In this document: positions 34,051 to 43,218 of the stretch, piece by piece
How the letters are laid out: every line of letters starts with the position of its first letter
Position numbering within the stretch: the first letter of the stretch is position 1
Assembly: GCA_016794365.1 (NCBI GenBank)
Contig: JAEUKB010000028.1
Span: forward strand, 1-64,000
DNA from: Myxococcales bacterium
GTDB lineage: Bacteria > Myxococcota_A > Polyangia > Palsa-1104 > JAEUJZ01
Length of the DNA: 64,000 nt
Reading direction: 5' to 3'
Notes under the pieces: generated by a model
What the model was told of the DNA's origin: nothing
Database searches by the model: none
Seen by the model: the letters and a program-made list of their open reading frames with translations, nothing else
Made by a program: the position numbers and the translations under genes

Positions 34051-35820
34051 ATGCTCGTCATTCCAGTCGGTGGCTGTGGAGAGTTTGGCCGCAACTTGAC
34101 CGCGTACGTCTGCGCCGAGACGCTGGTCCTGGTCGATTGCGGCATTCAGATGCCCGACGATCTGTCGCCCGGGATTGATCACTTCGTCTGCGATGTCTCT
34201 GCGCTGATCGAGCGCTTTGGCCTGCCGCATGCCGTCGTCCTGACGCACGGACACGAAGATCACGTCGGAGGCGTCTATCATCTGCTGCGCACCCTCGAGC
34301 GACCGATTCCCATCTACGGACGACCGCTCGCGCTGCGGCTGTGTCACAACCGGCTCCGTCGCAACGGCGTCGCAGCCAAGCTGTTCGATCCGCGTCCGCT
34401 GGCCCCCGGACAGCTCCTCCACCTATCGGCGCATTCGTCGGACGAGCAGCCCGATCCGCCCGGTTTGGTCGTGCTTCCGCTCGCGGTGCCTCACTCGATT
34501 CCCGAAGCCTGCTCGCTGCTGCTGACCGGACCGATTCGTCCGTCGCAGCTCGTCACCGACTTCAGCGGCGCGCTGACCCTGCCGCAAACGCTCCCCGACG
34601 ACACCCGCACCGTGCTGCACACCGGCGACTTCAAGGTCGTCGCAGAGACCGTTCGCTTAGAGCCAAGACCGTCGCCACTGCCGCCGATCGATCTGCTGGT
34701 TGGAGACAGTACAAACGCGCTCTCCGTCGGCAGCTCCGGCGATGAAAAGATCGTTGAAGACTCGCTCCAAGCGGTGCTCGCCGGACAAAAGGGCCGCGTC
34801 GCTGTCACCCTCTTTTCGTCCCACATCGAGCGCATCACGCACTTTGCCAAGAGCTGCGAGCGCCATGGTCGCAGGCTCTGTCTCCTCGGGCGCGGTCTTC
34901 ACGAAGCGGTTGATGCCGCAGAGTCCGTCGGTGCGCTAAAACTGCCTGCCTCGCTCTTGTGTACTCCCGACGAAGCTGCACTGCTGCCGCGTCACCAAGT
35001 TGCCCTGCTCTGCACTGGCACCCAAGGAGAATCCGTCGCTGCGCTGGGAAAGCTCGTCGCTGCCTTGGAACCAAACAGCGGTGCAGCCTTTGGCAAGCTC
35101 CGTCTGCAATCCGGCGACACCGTGGTCCTGGCTGCGCGCGCCATTCCCGGCAACGAGCGCGCCGTCTCCAGGCTCGCTGATCGCTTGGTGCTGCACGGCA
35201 TCTCGGTCATTTCAGGTCCGCTCTATGCCGTCTCCGGTCATGGGTATCGCGACGAGCTACGTTGGCTCCTCGAGACCTTCGCGCCCAAGACCCTTTTGCC
35301 CGTCCACGGTGGCGCACGCCAGCTGGCCGCCCATGCTGAAATCGCTGCCAGCCTCGGCATTCCTGCGCTATGTCAGAGCAACGGCGACGTCATCTCTGTG
35401 GGCAGCCGCGCCGAAGTCATCGATCACATTCCCTGTCCCGGTATCGCCATCGAAGGAATCACCGTCGGTGAAGTCGGAACAGAGACCCTACGTACCCGTC
35501 GCTTGCTCCACACCACCGGCATCGTTGTCATCGCAGCAGTGCTGAATCAGCCGCGTCGCTTGACCGTTCGCGCCATCGGGATTGCCGACGCTGGAACCAA
35601 GCTCCAAGCGCTCTGCGAGCAAGCGGCACGACAAGCTGAAAGCGTCTTGCACACACACCTCGCTCAAGCGACCGACGGAAGTCCCGATCTGTACGATCTA
35701 GAGCGCGCCATCGGACGCGTCGTTCGCAGCGTCTTCCGCATCGCCCGAGGCATCAAGCCCACCGTCGTCTGTCTGCTGGGCGATTCCCCCGCCCCACCCA
35801 GTGAAGATCTGCTGAGCTGA
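34051..35820 (+). CDS. rnj: Ribonuclease J (metallo-beta-lactamase/beta-CASP)
   Basis: The protein is 589 aa from ATG at 34051; the frame extends 33 codons further upstream. It starts with VIPVGGCGEFGRN, the RNase J N-terminal signature, and has the zinc motif THGHEDHVGG, a third His in AVPHSIPEA and Asp in LHTGDFK. The beta-CASP motifs are at DLLVGDSTNA, GTQGE and the late VSGHGYRDEL with LLPVHGGARQL. RNase J combines 5'-3' exo- and endonuclease activity in RNA decay and maturation. The C-terminal domain is present. It is divergent from the pterin dehydratase gene. Confidence 0.9.
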   Translation: MLVIPVGGCGEFGRNLTAYVCAETLVLVDCGIQMPDDLSPGIDHFVCDVSALIERFGLPHAVVLTHGHEDHVGGVYHLLRTLERPIPIYGRPLALRLCHNRLRRNGVAAKLFDPRPLAPGQLLHLSAHSSDEQPDPPGLVVLPLAVPHSIPEACSLLLTGPIRPSQLVTDFSGALTLPQTLPDDTRTVLHTGDFKVVAETVRLEPRPSPLPPIDLLVGDSTNALSVGSSGDEKIVEDSLQAVLAGQKGRVAVTLFSSHIERITHFAKSCERHGRRLCLLGRGLHEAVDAAESVGALKLPASLLCTPDEAALLPRHQVALLCTGTQGESVAALGKLVAALEPNSGAAFGKLRLQSGDTVVLAARAIPGNERAVSRLADRLVLHGISVISGPLYAVSGHGYRDELRWLLETFAPKTLLPVHGGARQLAAHAEIAASLGIPALCQSNGDVISVGSRAEVIDHIPCPGIAIEGITVGEVGTETLRTRRLLHTTGIVVIAAVLNQPRRLTVRAIGIADAGTKLQALCEQAARQAESVLHTHLAQATDGSPDLYDLERAIGRVVRSVFRIARGIKPTVVCLLGDSPAPPSEDLLS

Positions 35821-35821
35821 C

Positions 35822-35931
35822 ATTCCTAATCGATTCCCAATCAATTCCTAATCGATTCCTCATGCATTCCTAATCGACTCCTCATGCATTCCTAATCGAT
35901 TACTATTCGATTCCTATTCGATTCACAGCCG
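35822..35931. repeat. 11-bp tandem array, ten units
   Basis: Ten consecutive 11-base units with consensus ATTCCTAATCG fill 35822-35931 without interruption. Units 1, 3, 5 and 7 are identical; the others differ at one to five positions. The array fills the gap between the RNase J stop and the convergent aroC gene, and its last unit contains the aroC stop codon. The period is close to one DNA helical turn, so all units would face the same side. Confidence 0.95.
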
Positions 35932-36978
35932 ATCTGTACGCTGCCACAGCGCATGATCCGCAAGCACGACGTACGCCATCGACTCCAGCACAGGAATCGC
36001 TCGCGGCACGATGCAAGGATCATGTCGGCCCGCTTTCGCAACATGAAGCACCGACGCGGTCGGCTTACACGCAACCCGCAGCACGATCCGCTCTCCGGTG
36101 CTGATTCCGCCGCGAATCCCGCCATAGCGCAGCGGACGCTCACGTTGGGAATGAAACGAGGAGCCCTCTGCCGAAGCCACCTCAACGCCATCACCCAGCT
36201 CGACACTTGAGGTTGCACCAACGCTCAGCATTGCCTGCGCAAGATCCGCTTTCAGCTTGTGAAACACCGGCTGTCCCCAGTTCTGCGCAGCACCATCAAT
36301 CCACAGCTCGATAAGTCCCCCGAAGCTTCGTCCTTCTTGCTTTGCAGACACGAGCAGCTCCGTCACCTCTTTTGACAACCGCTCACTTGGAAAGCGCGCC
36401 GCAAACGCATCGATCTGATGCGCAGTCAGCGGCTCATGTTCCAGCGTCCCAAGCTCCTGATCGGACAGCGCAAGCGGACCAATCTGCCGCGCAAAGCCAC
36501 AAACAGACAGCCCCGGACACAGCTTCCCAAGCAGCATCTGCGCGACCGCTCCCGCCATCACACGCGCGACCGTTTCTCGTCCCGAAGATCGTCCCCCACC
36601 ACGCGGATCAGCGTGTCCGAACTTGCTCTTCCAGACATCATCTGCATGTCCAATGCGCGGAGTCTGTGCAATCTGCTGATAGTCCAACGATCGCGCATCC
36701 TGATTCCGCACCAGCATCGCAATCGGCGTTCCCAGCGTCATCCCTTGATACACACCGCTCAGGATCTCTGGCTCATCGGACTCTGCCCGCGCAGAGGTAA
36801 TGCTCTCTCCCCGTCCGGTTAGCGTTCCGGGCCGTCGTCGCGCCAGCTCACTTCGCAGCAGCGCTTCATCAAACGGAACCCCAGCCGGACAGCCATCAAT
36901 CACCACGCCCAGCGCCGGACCATGGCTTTCCCCAAACGTCGTCATCACAAAGCGCTGACCAAAGGAGTTTGCGCCCAT
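35923..36978 (-). CDS. aroC: Chorismate synthase
   Basis: The protein is 351 aa, a normal length. The N-terminus MGANSFGQRFVMTTFGESHG with GVVIDGCPAGV and RRPG is the chorismate synthase signature; SARETVARVMAGAVA-like (GRETVARVMAGAVA) and IRGGISTGE follow. It uses reduced FMN to eliminate phosphate from EPSP, giving chorismate. It lies 3 bp downstream of aroA and is the last gene of the minus-strand aroKB-aroA-aroC group. Its product feeds MenF, encoded 12 kb away. Confidence 0.95.
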   Translation of the reverse strand: MGANSFGQRFVMTTFGESHGPALGVVIDGCPAGVPFDEALLRSELARRRPGTLTGRGESITSARAESDEPEILSGVYQGMTLGTPIAMLVRNQDARSLDYQQIAQTPRIGHADDVWKSKFGHADPRGGGRSSGRETVARVMAGAVAQMLLGKLCPGLSVCGFARQIGPLALSDQELGTLEHEPLTAHQIDAFAARFPSERLSKEVTELLVSAKQEGRSFGGLIELWIDGAAQNWGQPVFHKLKADLAQAMLSVGATSSVELGDGVEVASAEGSSFHSQRERPLRYGGIRGGISTGERIVLRVACKPTASVLHVAKAGRHDPCIVPRAIPVLESMAYVVLADHALWQRTDRL

Positions 36979-36981
36979 CGG

Positions 36982-38199
36982 TTAGGATTCCTTTCCCAGC
37001 TTGGCAATCGACAGAAACTCTGGAAAGCTCTTTTCTACTGCTGACAGACCGCTGATCTCGACGGGAAATCCCGCCCAGCGCGCCACCGCAGCCGCCATCA
37101 CCAAGCGATGATCTGCACTCGCATCAAACGCCATCTTGCGTACTCGATCCGCTGGTTCCACCGGACGACCCACAATCTCAAGTCCATCTTCCGTTTGCAC
37201 GCTCTGTCTTCCCAACACCGAAAGGAGCGCCGCTGTGGTCGCAATCCGATCCGACTCCTTTCCCCGAAGGTGAGGTGCCCCAAAAATACGTGATCGCCCC
37301 GGACCCAGCGCACACAGCACCGCCAGCACCGGCGTCAGATCCGGCGCGCCACCGAGATCCACATCGATCGCCGCAAGCTGCGCGGCCTTCCCAACCGACA
37401 GTCCGTCCGCAGTCTGTGCGATCGGAATCCCCATCTGCGCAAGCAGCTTCACGAACAAAACATCGGGCTGAAGGCTGTGCTGTGGAAAGTTCAGAATCTG
37501 TGCAGAGCCCGCCACCGCAGCGAGCGCAGCGACGGCAAATGCCGAGCTTACATCCGCTTCAGCAGACAGCTTTGTGTCCTTGATTCGCTGACCACTCGGA
37601 ATCCTAAGCCGCAGCGCATCCTCCTCCTGAAACACTTCAATCACCATTCCGCAGCTGCGCGCCAGCTCCATCGACAGCGCCAGATAACCTTCCGAAACGG
37701 GCTCTGCATCACACACAATCTCTAACGGAAACGGCAGCTCCCACGCATTTAAGATCAGCGAGCTAGCAAACTGACTCGACAGACTTCCCTGAAGGCTCAG
37801 CGCAGATGAAACCGGCTGCCATCCTTCCGACCGAACATGAAGCGCACGCTGCGTCACCTTCACCACAGTCCCAAGCTGCGCCAAAACGGAAAGGAAGGGC
37901 TCATGCGGACGCTCAATCAGCCGGGGTGATCCATGCAGCAGATGACTCCCGCCTCGTCGAGAGGCATAGCCCAGACAGAGTCGCAGCACCAGCCCTGCTT
38001 CCCCGCAGTCAATGTGCGAAGTCTCTCCCGGCTGCGTCCTGCGAAACGCATCTGTCGCACCCTGCATCGCCACCACATCGCGACAGCGCGACAGCAGCGG
38101 AAGCGCAAGCTGCGGCTGATACAGCGTAAGCAGGAGCTGCCGAATCAGCAGCGACTTCGACGGAGGAATCGTCCCCCTAAACGCAAATGACTGATTCAT
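36982..38199 (-). CDS. aroA: 3-phosphoshikimate 1-carboxyvinyltransferase (EPSP synthase)
   Basis: The protein is 405 aa, slightly short for the family. Motifs seen are IPPSKSLLIRQLLL (shikimate-3-phosphate binding KS...R), DCGEAGLVLRLCLGYAS, LQGSLSSQFASSLIL (QxSSQ), DVSSAFAVAAL and LRGKESDRI (PEP-binding GKESDR). Divergence from E. coli AroA in the second motif (GEAGLVLR for GTAxR) places it in a less-studied branch. It transfers enolpyruvate to shikimate-3-phosphate. It is separated by 3 bp from both neighbours. Confidence 0.92.
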   Translation of the reverse strand: MNQSFAFRGTIPPSKSLLIRQLLLTLYQPQLALPLLSRCRDVVAMQGATDAFRRTQPGETSHIDCGEAGLVLRLCLGYASRRGGSHLLHGSPRLIERPHEPFLSVLAQLGTVVKVTQRALHVRSEGWQPVSSALSLQGSLSSQFASSLILNAWELPFPLEIVCDAEPVSEGYLALSMELARSCGMVIEVFQEEDALRLRIPSGQRIKDTKLSAEADVSSAFAVAALAAVAGSAQILNFPQHSLQPDVLFVKLLAQMGIPIAQTADGLSVGKAAQLAAIDVDLGGAPDLTPVLAVLCALGPGRSRIFGAPHLRGKESDRIATTAALLSVLGRQSVQTEDGLEIVGRPVEPADRVRKMAFDASADHRLVMAAAVARWAGFPVEISGLSAVEKSFPEFLSIAKLGKES

Positions 38200-38202
38200 T
38201 TT

Positions 38203-39765
38203 TTACTCCGTAAGCACATATCCTTGCTCGATTGCCAGCGCACACAGCTCTGCCAAAGAGATCTCTACCGTCCGCACTTGTCCCAGCTGCTCGACCACCA
38301 CAAAGCGAATCGCCGCATTACTTGTCCGCTTTTTGTCTTGGCTCAGCAGTTCCAGAAACCGTCGCTGCGGAATCTTGGGAAGCTGTCCCTTGCGATCGGG
38401 AAGACCAAAGCGCTCGCTCAAGATCGCTTCCAGGTAACGCAAGTCTGTTTCAGCTAGAAAACCTCGCTTCCTCGATACTTGCAGTGCGAAATGCAAACCT
38501 TGTGCAACAGCCAGACCGTGCGGAAGCTGATGAACGGACTCCAGCACATGACCGATCGTGTGTCCCAAGTTGAGATGATGCCGCAGGCCCAGCTTTTCAT
38601 ACGGATCTGCGCGCACCACGCTGTACTTTGCGCGCACCGCATCCGGTAGAAAGCGCCACAAAAGCTCGCTCCCCGACAGTGTGGATGAAAACAGCTCCTG
38701 AGTCCACGCGCCACCGTCGATGATTGCCATCTTGATCAGCTCTCCCAGCGCTTCCCGCGCACGCTCTTTGGGCTGAAGAAACAGCAGCTCGCGACACAGA
38801 TGTATCTGCTTGGCAAAGACAATCGTTCCGATCTGGTTTTTGATCTTCCCGACGTTGAGCGCGTTTTTTCCGCCATGTGCAGAGTCGATCGCAGACAGCC
38901 ACGTCGAAGGAATCTGCACAAGCGGAACACCGCGCTTCCACACGCTGGCGAAGAACCCCGCAAAGTCTCCCACCGATCCGCCCCCGATTGCGACCACTTC
39001 CACTGGGGACTCTGCCCGCTGCGCCAGCGTCAAGATCTGTTCAACGTGCGTAGAAAATCCTGACAGCTCCTTCAATGACTCTCCTGCTGCAACTTCATAG
39101 CGCAGCGGAATGCGCGACAGCCACGGACCCAGCACGCCACGACCTACCGTCGCCAGCACCTGATCAAACAGCACGATCGAGCGATTCCCATAAAGCCCCG
39201 CATCAGGAAGGGAGTCGCTGTAACAGACCTCTCCCATGGTCAACACAGGCTGCTCCTGACGATACAGAAGACACACCCGCTCTGCCGCTTGCTCTGCGGA
39301 CAGATCATCAACACAGATCCGTACATCGACATCGCGATACGCAGCTTCTCGACGGGAAAGGAGAGCCGGAAGCGTCACGCTGGGATCCGGAAGCAAGAGC
39401 GGACGAACCTCCTTACTCTGCGCAAGTCGGGACAGCAGCACAGGCACCGATGCATCCAGTCCCACCACAAAGCCACGCGCGCGCAGCAGCTTCCGCACCG
39501 GCTCCATTGTGATCAGTCCCCCACCGACCGCGACCACGCACGGCTCGACGCTCAGACGCTCGATGAGCTGTCTCTCCCGCTCGCGCAAAGCCGCCTCTCC
39601 TTCTCGCTCCAAAAGCTGCGCAATCGACGCTCCAGACTCCTGCGCAATCACTTGATCGGTGTCGATGAAGCGGACTCCCAAGCGCAGTGCGCACATCCGA
39701 CCAATTGTACTTTTGCCGACCGAAGGAGGCCCACACAGAACCAACATGACCGAGGATTTTGCCAT
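38203..39765 (-). CDS. aroKB: Shikimate kinase / 3-dehydroquinate synthase fusion
   Basis: The protein is 520 aa from ATG at 39765; a 129-codon upstream extension is antisense to aroDE and lacks features. Residues 1-165 are shikimate kinase: Walker A GPPSVGKST, FIDTDQVI, VAVGGG and the lid region. Residues about 175-520 are 3-dehydroquinate synthase: VVAIGGGSVGDFAGFFAS, DSAHGGKNALN, KNQIG and LNLGHTIGHVLE with metal His. Steps 2 and 5 of the shikimate pathway are thus on one chain. The gene starts 33 bp from the divergent aroDE gene. Confidence 0.93.
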   Translation of the reverse strand: MAKSSVMLVLCGPPSVGKSTIGRMCALRLGVRFIDTDQVIAQESGASIAQLLEREGEAALRERERQLIERLSVEPCVVAVGGGLITMEPVRKLLRARGFVVGLDASVPVLLSRLAQSKEVRPLLLPDPSVTLPALLSRREAAYRDVDVRICVDDLSAEQAAERVCLLYRQEQPVLTMGEVCYSDSLPDAGLYGNRSIVLFDQVLATVGRGVLGPWLSRIPLRYEVAAGESLKELSGFSTHVEQILTLAQRAESPVEVVAIGGGSVGDFAGFFASVWKRGVPLVQIPSTWLSAIDSAHGGKNALNVGKIKNQIGTIVFAKQIHLCRELLFLQPKERAREALGELIKMAIIDGGAWTQELFSSTLSGSELLWRFLPDAVRAKYSVVRADPYEKLGLRHHLNLGHTIGHVLESVHQLPHGLAVAQGLHFALQVSRKRGFLAETDLRYLEAILSERFGLPDRKGQLPKIPQRRFLELLSQDKKRTSNAAIRFVVVEQLGQVRTVEISLAELCALAIEQGYVLTE

Positions 39766-39798
39766 TCCGCTCGTCGATCTGCTAGATTTTCGCACGAC

Positions 39799-41394
39799 AT
39801 GACAGCGCCTCCGCGCTCCTTTCACGGTGCGACCTACACACTCCGTAGCCTTCCACAGCGGTCGCTTTCGGATGCGATTTCTATCGGCCAGACTCTCCTG
39901 TCCCAAGGTCTGCGCCTGATCGAGCTGCGCGATGATCTGCTGACCGATGACGCGCTCTGGCAGTGTAAAGAGGCATTTTCCGTGCATCATATTCTGCTTA
40001 GTCTGCGACGGAAGCGTAGCGATCAGACCGAGCTTGTGCGCGCCATCGCTCCCCACTGGCTGGACATCGCCTACGAGCTGGGACCGATTCCTTCCGCGCT
40101 CTCTGCGTGGATGTCCGAGCAGCCGATCTTGCGAACGATTCGCTCTTTGCATGCGCGCCCATTGTCTACCTCTGTGGCAGAGCTACTCACTACACTTTCC
40201 CAGCAGACTCCACCTGATCAGATCATCAAGGTCGCGATTCCCATCCACAACATCCGCGAGCTAACCATCGGTCACAACTGGCAGCGCAGCGATCCGCAGC
40301 GACATGTCTTTTTACCGATTGCCAGCGACGGTTCAGGACGATTTCGCTTCTATCGCTTGCTGCTCGCAGACTCTCAGCTCCTACACTTTTTGCGCGATGA
40401 AGACGCGCCGCTTGTCCCTGATCAGCCATCCGCAGCAGAGTGGGCGGTGCGCCTTCAAGTTCCGATTCCCGACGGAAAAGACATTCCCTTTGCGGCCATT
40501 GTTGGCAATCCAGTAGAGCACAGCCGCACGCCTGCGCATCATGCTCCGCTGTTTGCCAAGTACGGAATGCCGGTCCTAAAAGTCTGCATCAGCGACGATG
40601 ATCTCCACAGTCAGACACTCCTTTCCGATCTGCTTGCGCTGGGACTACGCGCGGCTGCGGTGACATCGCCATGCAAAGCGTGGCTGCCACAAGCCATCCG
40701 CGCACTGGGTGGGGACTTTCAGCAGGCTCCTACCACAAGTGACCATCTTGCAAACGATTCGCAAGATGCTGGAAACACCTTGTCCCGGTGTCCAGATGGT
40801 CGCCTGATTGGCTGTAGCACCGACGGTGTAGGACTGCGTGCAGCCTGGCACAAGACGTGCGCGCAGTACGCAGAGCTGATGGGTCCACAGCCCCAGCTTG
40901 CGGTGTTTGGAGGAGGCGGACTTCTGTCTCTGCTCCGCGCGGTGTTTCCTGATGCGCTGTTTGTTGCGGCCCGCACCGGCCTTGTCCGCTCTGCGCAAGG
41001 CGCGGAAGTGTCATCCTTTCCGTCGCCGACTGTGCTGATCTGGTCGGTTGGTCGCAGTCGCTATCAGCATCCTCCGCCTGCGTTTCTGCGTCCGCGCCTG
41101 GTGTTCGATCTGAACTATGCAGCCGACTCTCCAGGCCGGGACTTTGCAGCGCAGGTGGGAGCCCACTACGTCGATGGCAGCGACTTCTTTGTGGAGCAAG
41201 CCGCCGCGCAGCAGGTGTTCTGGAAACAGCACCTTCAGCCACTTCCCAGACCGCACAGTCCGTACGTACAAAGGATGACCGAAGAGCCGACCGAAGAGCC
41301 GACCGAAGAGCCGCCCGAGGAGCCGACCGAAGAGCCGACGGAATCGAACCTACCGACGGATACACACCTGATCTACGAACAAAGGAAGCCGTGA
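39799..41394 (+). CDS. aroDE: 3-dehydroquinate dehydratase (type I) / shikimate dehydrogenase fusion
   Basis: The protein is 531 aa. The first 225 residues are type I dehydroquinase: LIELRDDLL (catalytic Glu region), TIRSLHARP with the catalytic His and IIKVAIPIH with the Schiff-base Lys. Residues about 235-490 are shikimate dehydrogenase: IVGNPVEHSRTPAHHAPLF, VTSPCKAW with catalytic Lys and CSTDGVGLR with catalytic Asp. The last 30 residues are an acidic TEEP-repeat tail absent from known AroDE. The stop overlaps the thioesterase start (ATGA), tying this shikimate gene to the menaquinone pathway. Plant AroDE has the same domain order. Confidence 0.9.
   Translation: MTAPPRSFHGATYTLRSLPQRSLSDAISIGQTLLSQGLRLIELRDDLLTDDALWQCKEAFSVHHILLSLRRKRSDQTELVRAIAPHWLDIAYELGPIPSALSAWMSEQPILRTIRSLHARPLSTSVAELLTTLSQQTPPDQIIKVAIPIHNIRELTIGHNWQRSDPQRHVFLPIASDGSGRFRFYRLLLADSQLLHFLRDEDAPLVPDQPSAAEWAVRLQVPIPDGKDIPFAAIVGNPVEHSRTPAHHAPLFAKYGMPVLKVCISDDDLHSQTLLSDLLALGLRAAAVTSPCKAWLPQAIRALGGDFQQAPTTSDHLANDSQDAGNTLSRCPDGRLIGCSTDGVGLRAAWHKTCAQYAELMGPQPQLAVFGGGGLLSLLRAVFPDALFVAARTGLVRSAQGAEVSSFPSPTVLIWSVGRSRYQHPPPAFLRPRLVFDLNYAADSPGRDFAAQVGAHYVDGSDFFVEQAAAQQVFWKQHLQPLPRPHSPYVQRMTEEPTEEPTEEPPEEPTEEPTESNLPTDTHLIYEQRKP
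41278..41337 (+). repeat. 12-bp tandem repeat in the aroDE 3' end
   Basis: Five units of ACCGAAGAGCCG (one variant) occupy 41278-41337 and encode TEEP repeats at the AroDE C-terminus. The repeat keeps the reading frame, so unit number can vary without loss of the protein. Confidence 0.95.
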
Positions 41395-41834
41395 TGACCC
41401 AGCCTCTGTTTTCGCTACCGATGCTCGTTCCCTTTCAAGACATTGATGCAGCAGGAATCGTGTTCTTTGCCAGGGTGTTCGACTACTTTCACAACGCCTT
41501 TGTCGCGCAGCTGTCCTCGCGCGGGGTCAGCCTGGCGCAGGTCATTTCCGCTGGAGAGTGGGGCGCTCCGCTCGCACATGCCGAGGCAGACTACAAGTTT
41601 CCGCTGCGCTTTGGCGATCCCGTTCGGGCCGAGATCGTCCGCGCAGACATCGGTGAAACGTCCATCACGATCCATCACCAGATCGTGTCTGACACAGTCC
41701 CTGGTCGCGTTCATGCCGTCGGAAAAACGATTCACGTAGTCATCGATCGCAAGTCCTTCCGACCGCGTCCGGTTCCCGCTGCGCTGCGCGATGCCTACAC
41801 GCCTACGGAAGCGAGCGCACCAAAAGCGGAGTAG
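41394..41834 (+). CDS. Hotdog thioesterase (4HBT family), probable DHNA-CoA thioesterase
   Basis: The protein is 146 aa from ATG at 41394 (overlapping the aroDE stop). The 4-hydroxybenzoyl-CoA thioesterase-I signature is clear: FQDIDAAGIVFFARVFDYFHNAF with the catalytic Asp, followed by the long helix and beta strands. In menaquinone synthesis a thioesterase must release 1,4-dihydroxy-2-naphthoate from MenB product; the location beside all other men genes supports that job, though the assignment is by context. Its 3' end overlaps the convergent menE gene by 32 bp. Confidence 0.85.
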   Translation: MTQPLFSLPMLVPFQDIDAAGIVFFARVFDYFHNAFVAQLSSRGVSLAQVISAGEWGAPLAHAEADYKFPLRFGDPVRAEIVRADIGETSITIHHQIVSDTVPGRVHAVGKTIHVVIDRKSFRPRPVPAALRDAYTPTEASAPKAE

Positions 41835-43218
41835 CATCCGCCACCGCGCGGCGACGATCGATCTTGCCACTGGGTAGCTCTGGGAGTACCAAGAGCTTCG
41901 CCCACAGTCGCGGTCTTTTGAACGGAGCCAGGCGCAGACAGAGCGACTCTGTTAGTGCAGCAAAGTCAAAGCCCGGACGCACCACCAGTGCGGCAGCCAC
42001 CGTCGCTCCCCACTGCGGATGCGGAGTCCCAAACACCACAGCGGCCTGTACCTGCGGATCCGCCAGCAGCGCCTGCTCGACCTCCAGCGGATAGACGTTT
42101 TCGCCCCCCGTGATGATCAGATCCATCCGCCGCGAGTACACCGTAAGCGTACCATCTGCGGACAGCTCTCCGATGTCACCTGTGTCAAACCAGGCCCCCG
42201 AAAGCGGGGATCTGCCAACGTAGCCCGTCATCATGCTGCTGCCCGAAATCCAGATGTTACCGACGCAGCCAGGAGCCAGCACCGTGCCGTCTTCATTCCG
42301 AATCTCGATCTGCATCCCCGCAATCGGTCGTCCTGATCCGCGACGCTGCGTAGGCGCTTCTCCAAGCGACTGAACCGTGACCTGCGAGCACGCTTCCGTG
42401 AGTCCATAGGTCAGCAGCACATTGCATCCCTGCTTTTGCGCACGCTCGATCAGCGCCAGCGGAGTCGCCGCCCCACCACACAGCACCGCACGCAGCGAAG
42501 GCAGTACCTTGTCTGTGTCCGCATCAAGTAGCGCATGCAGCATCACCGGAACCACCGACAGCAGCGTCGCGTGACTCTGTTTCAGATGCAAAAGAACTGC
42601 ATTTGGATCAAAGCGCGAAAGCAGCACCACTGTCTTGCGAGCGCACAGACAGCGCACCACAATCGACAGACCCCCGATGTGACACAGCGGCAGACACAAC
42701 AGCCAGCGATCGTCTGTCTGCCAGCCAAGGTTGTGCGCACTTCCTTTGGCACTGGCCACAAACGCTGCACGCGAAAGGATCGCTCCTTTGGGGGTTCCGC
42801 TGGTTCCTGATGAATACAAAATGGCGAGCGGATCCTGATCGGAAATCTCTCTGTTTTCCGTCTGAACACTTGCGGACGGAGCGCAGGACAGCAGCACATC
42901 AATCTGCGCATCATCGAGCAGCGCAGCAGGCTGTGCATCCTGCATCACGATGCGTACTTCTGGATCGGTCCAGCGCGGATGAATCGCCACAAACGGAATC
43001 CCCAGCGCGATCAGTGCCAAGATCGTCATCACGGTCTGGGGCCGATTGCTGGCACGCAGCGCAACGATCGTCTTGGGATCAAAGCCGCGCGCAGACAGTC
43101 CTGCGCAGATGCAACGGACTTGCACTGCCAGCGCTCGATAGGTCCAGGTTCCGTCGGGGCCAATCAGGGCCAGGTGATCACCGCACTCCTGCGCGGCGGA
43201 AAAGACGCTTAGCTCCAT
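41803..43218 (-). CDS. menE: o-Succinylbenzoate-CoA ligase
   Basis: The protein is 471 aa. It is an ANL-superfamily adenylate-forming enzyme: P-loop LYSSGTSGTPKGAILS, A5 region YGLTEACSQVT, A7 WFDTGDIGEL, A8 RMDLIITGGENVYP and A10 PSGKIDRR with catalytic Lys. Context (after menC, overlapping it by 10 bp) identifies the substrate as o-succinylbenzoate. It is the last gene of the ten-gene operon that begins with the GbsR-type regulator. Confidence 0.92.
   Translation of the reverse strand: MELSVFSAAQECGDHLALIGPDGTWTYRALAVQVRCICAGLSARGFDPKTIVALRASNRPQTVMTILALIALGIPFVAIHPRWTDPEVRIVMQDAQPAALLDDAQIDVLLSCAPSASVQTENREISDQDPLAILYSSGTSGTPKGAILSRAAFVASAKGSAHNLGWQTDDRWLLCLPLCHIGGLSIVVRCLCARKTVVLLSRFDPNAVLLHLKQSHATLLSVVPVMLHALLDADTDKVLPSLRAVLCGGAATPLALIERAQKQGCNVLLTYGLTEACSQVTVQSLGEAPTQRRGSGRPIAGMQIEIRNEDGTVLAPGCVGNIWISGSSMMTGYVGRSPLSGAWFDTGDIGELSADGTLTVYSRRMDLIITGGENVYPLEVEQALLADPQVQAAVVFGTPHPQWGATVAAALVVRPGFDFAALTESLCLRLAPFKRPRLWAKLLVLPELPSGKIDRRRAVADATPLLVRSLP

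Noticed and set aside
35822..35931. 11-bp array as a coding repeat or CRISPR
   Set aside because: It lies outside both flanking genes except for the aroC stop, the units are too short for CRISPR and there are no spacers.
39289..39798. N-terminal extension of the AroDE frame
   Set aside because: The extension is antisense to the AroKB coding region and has no family similarity; the dehydroquinase domain starts right after ATG 39799.
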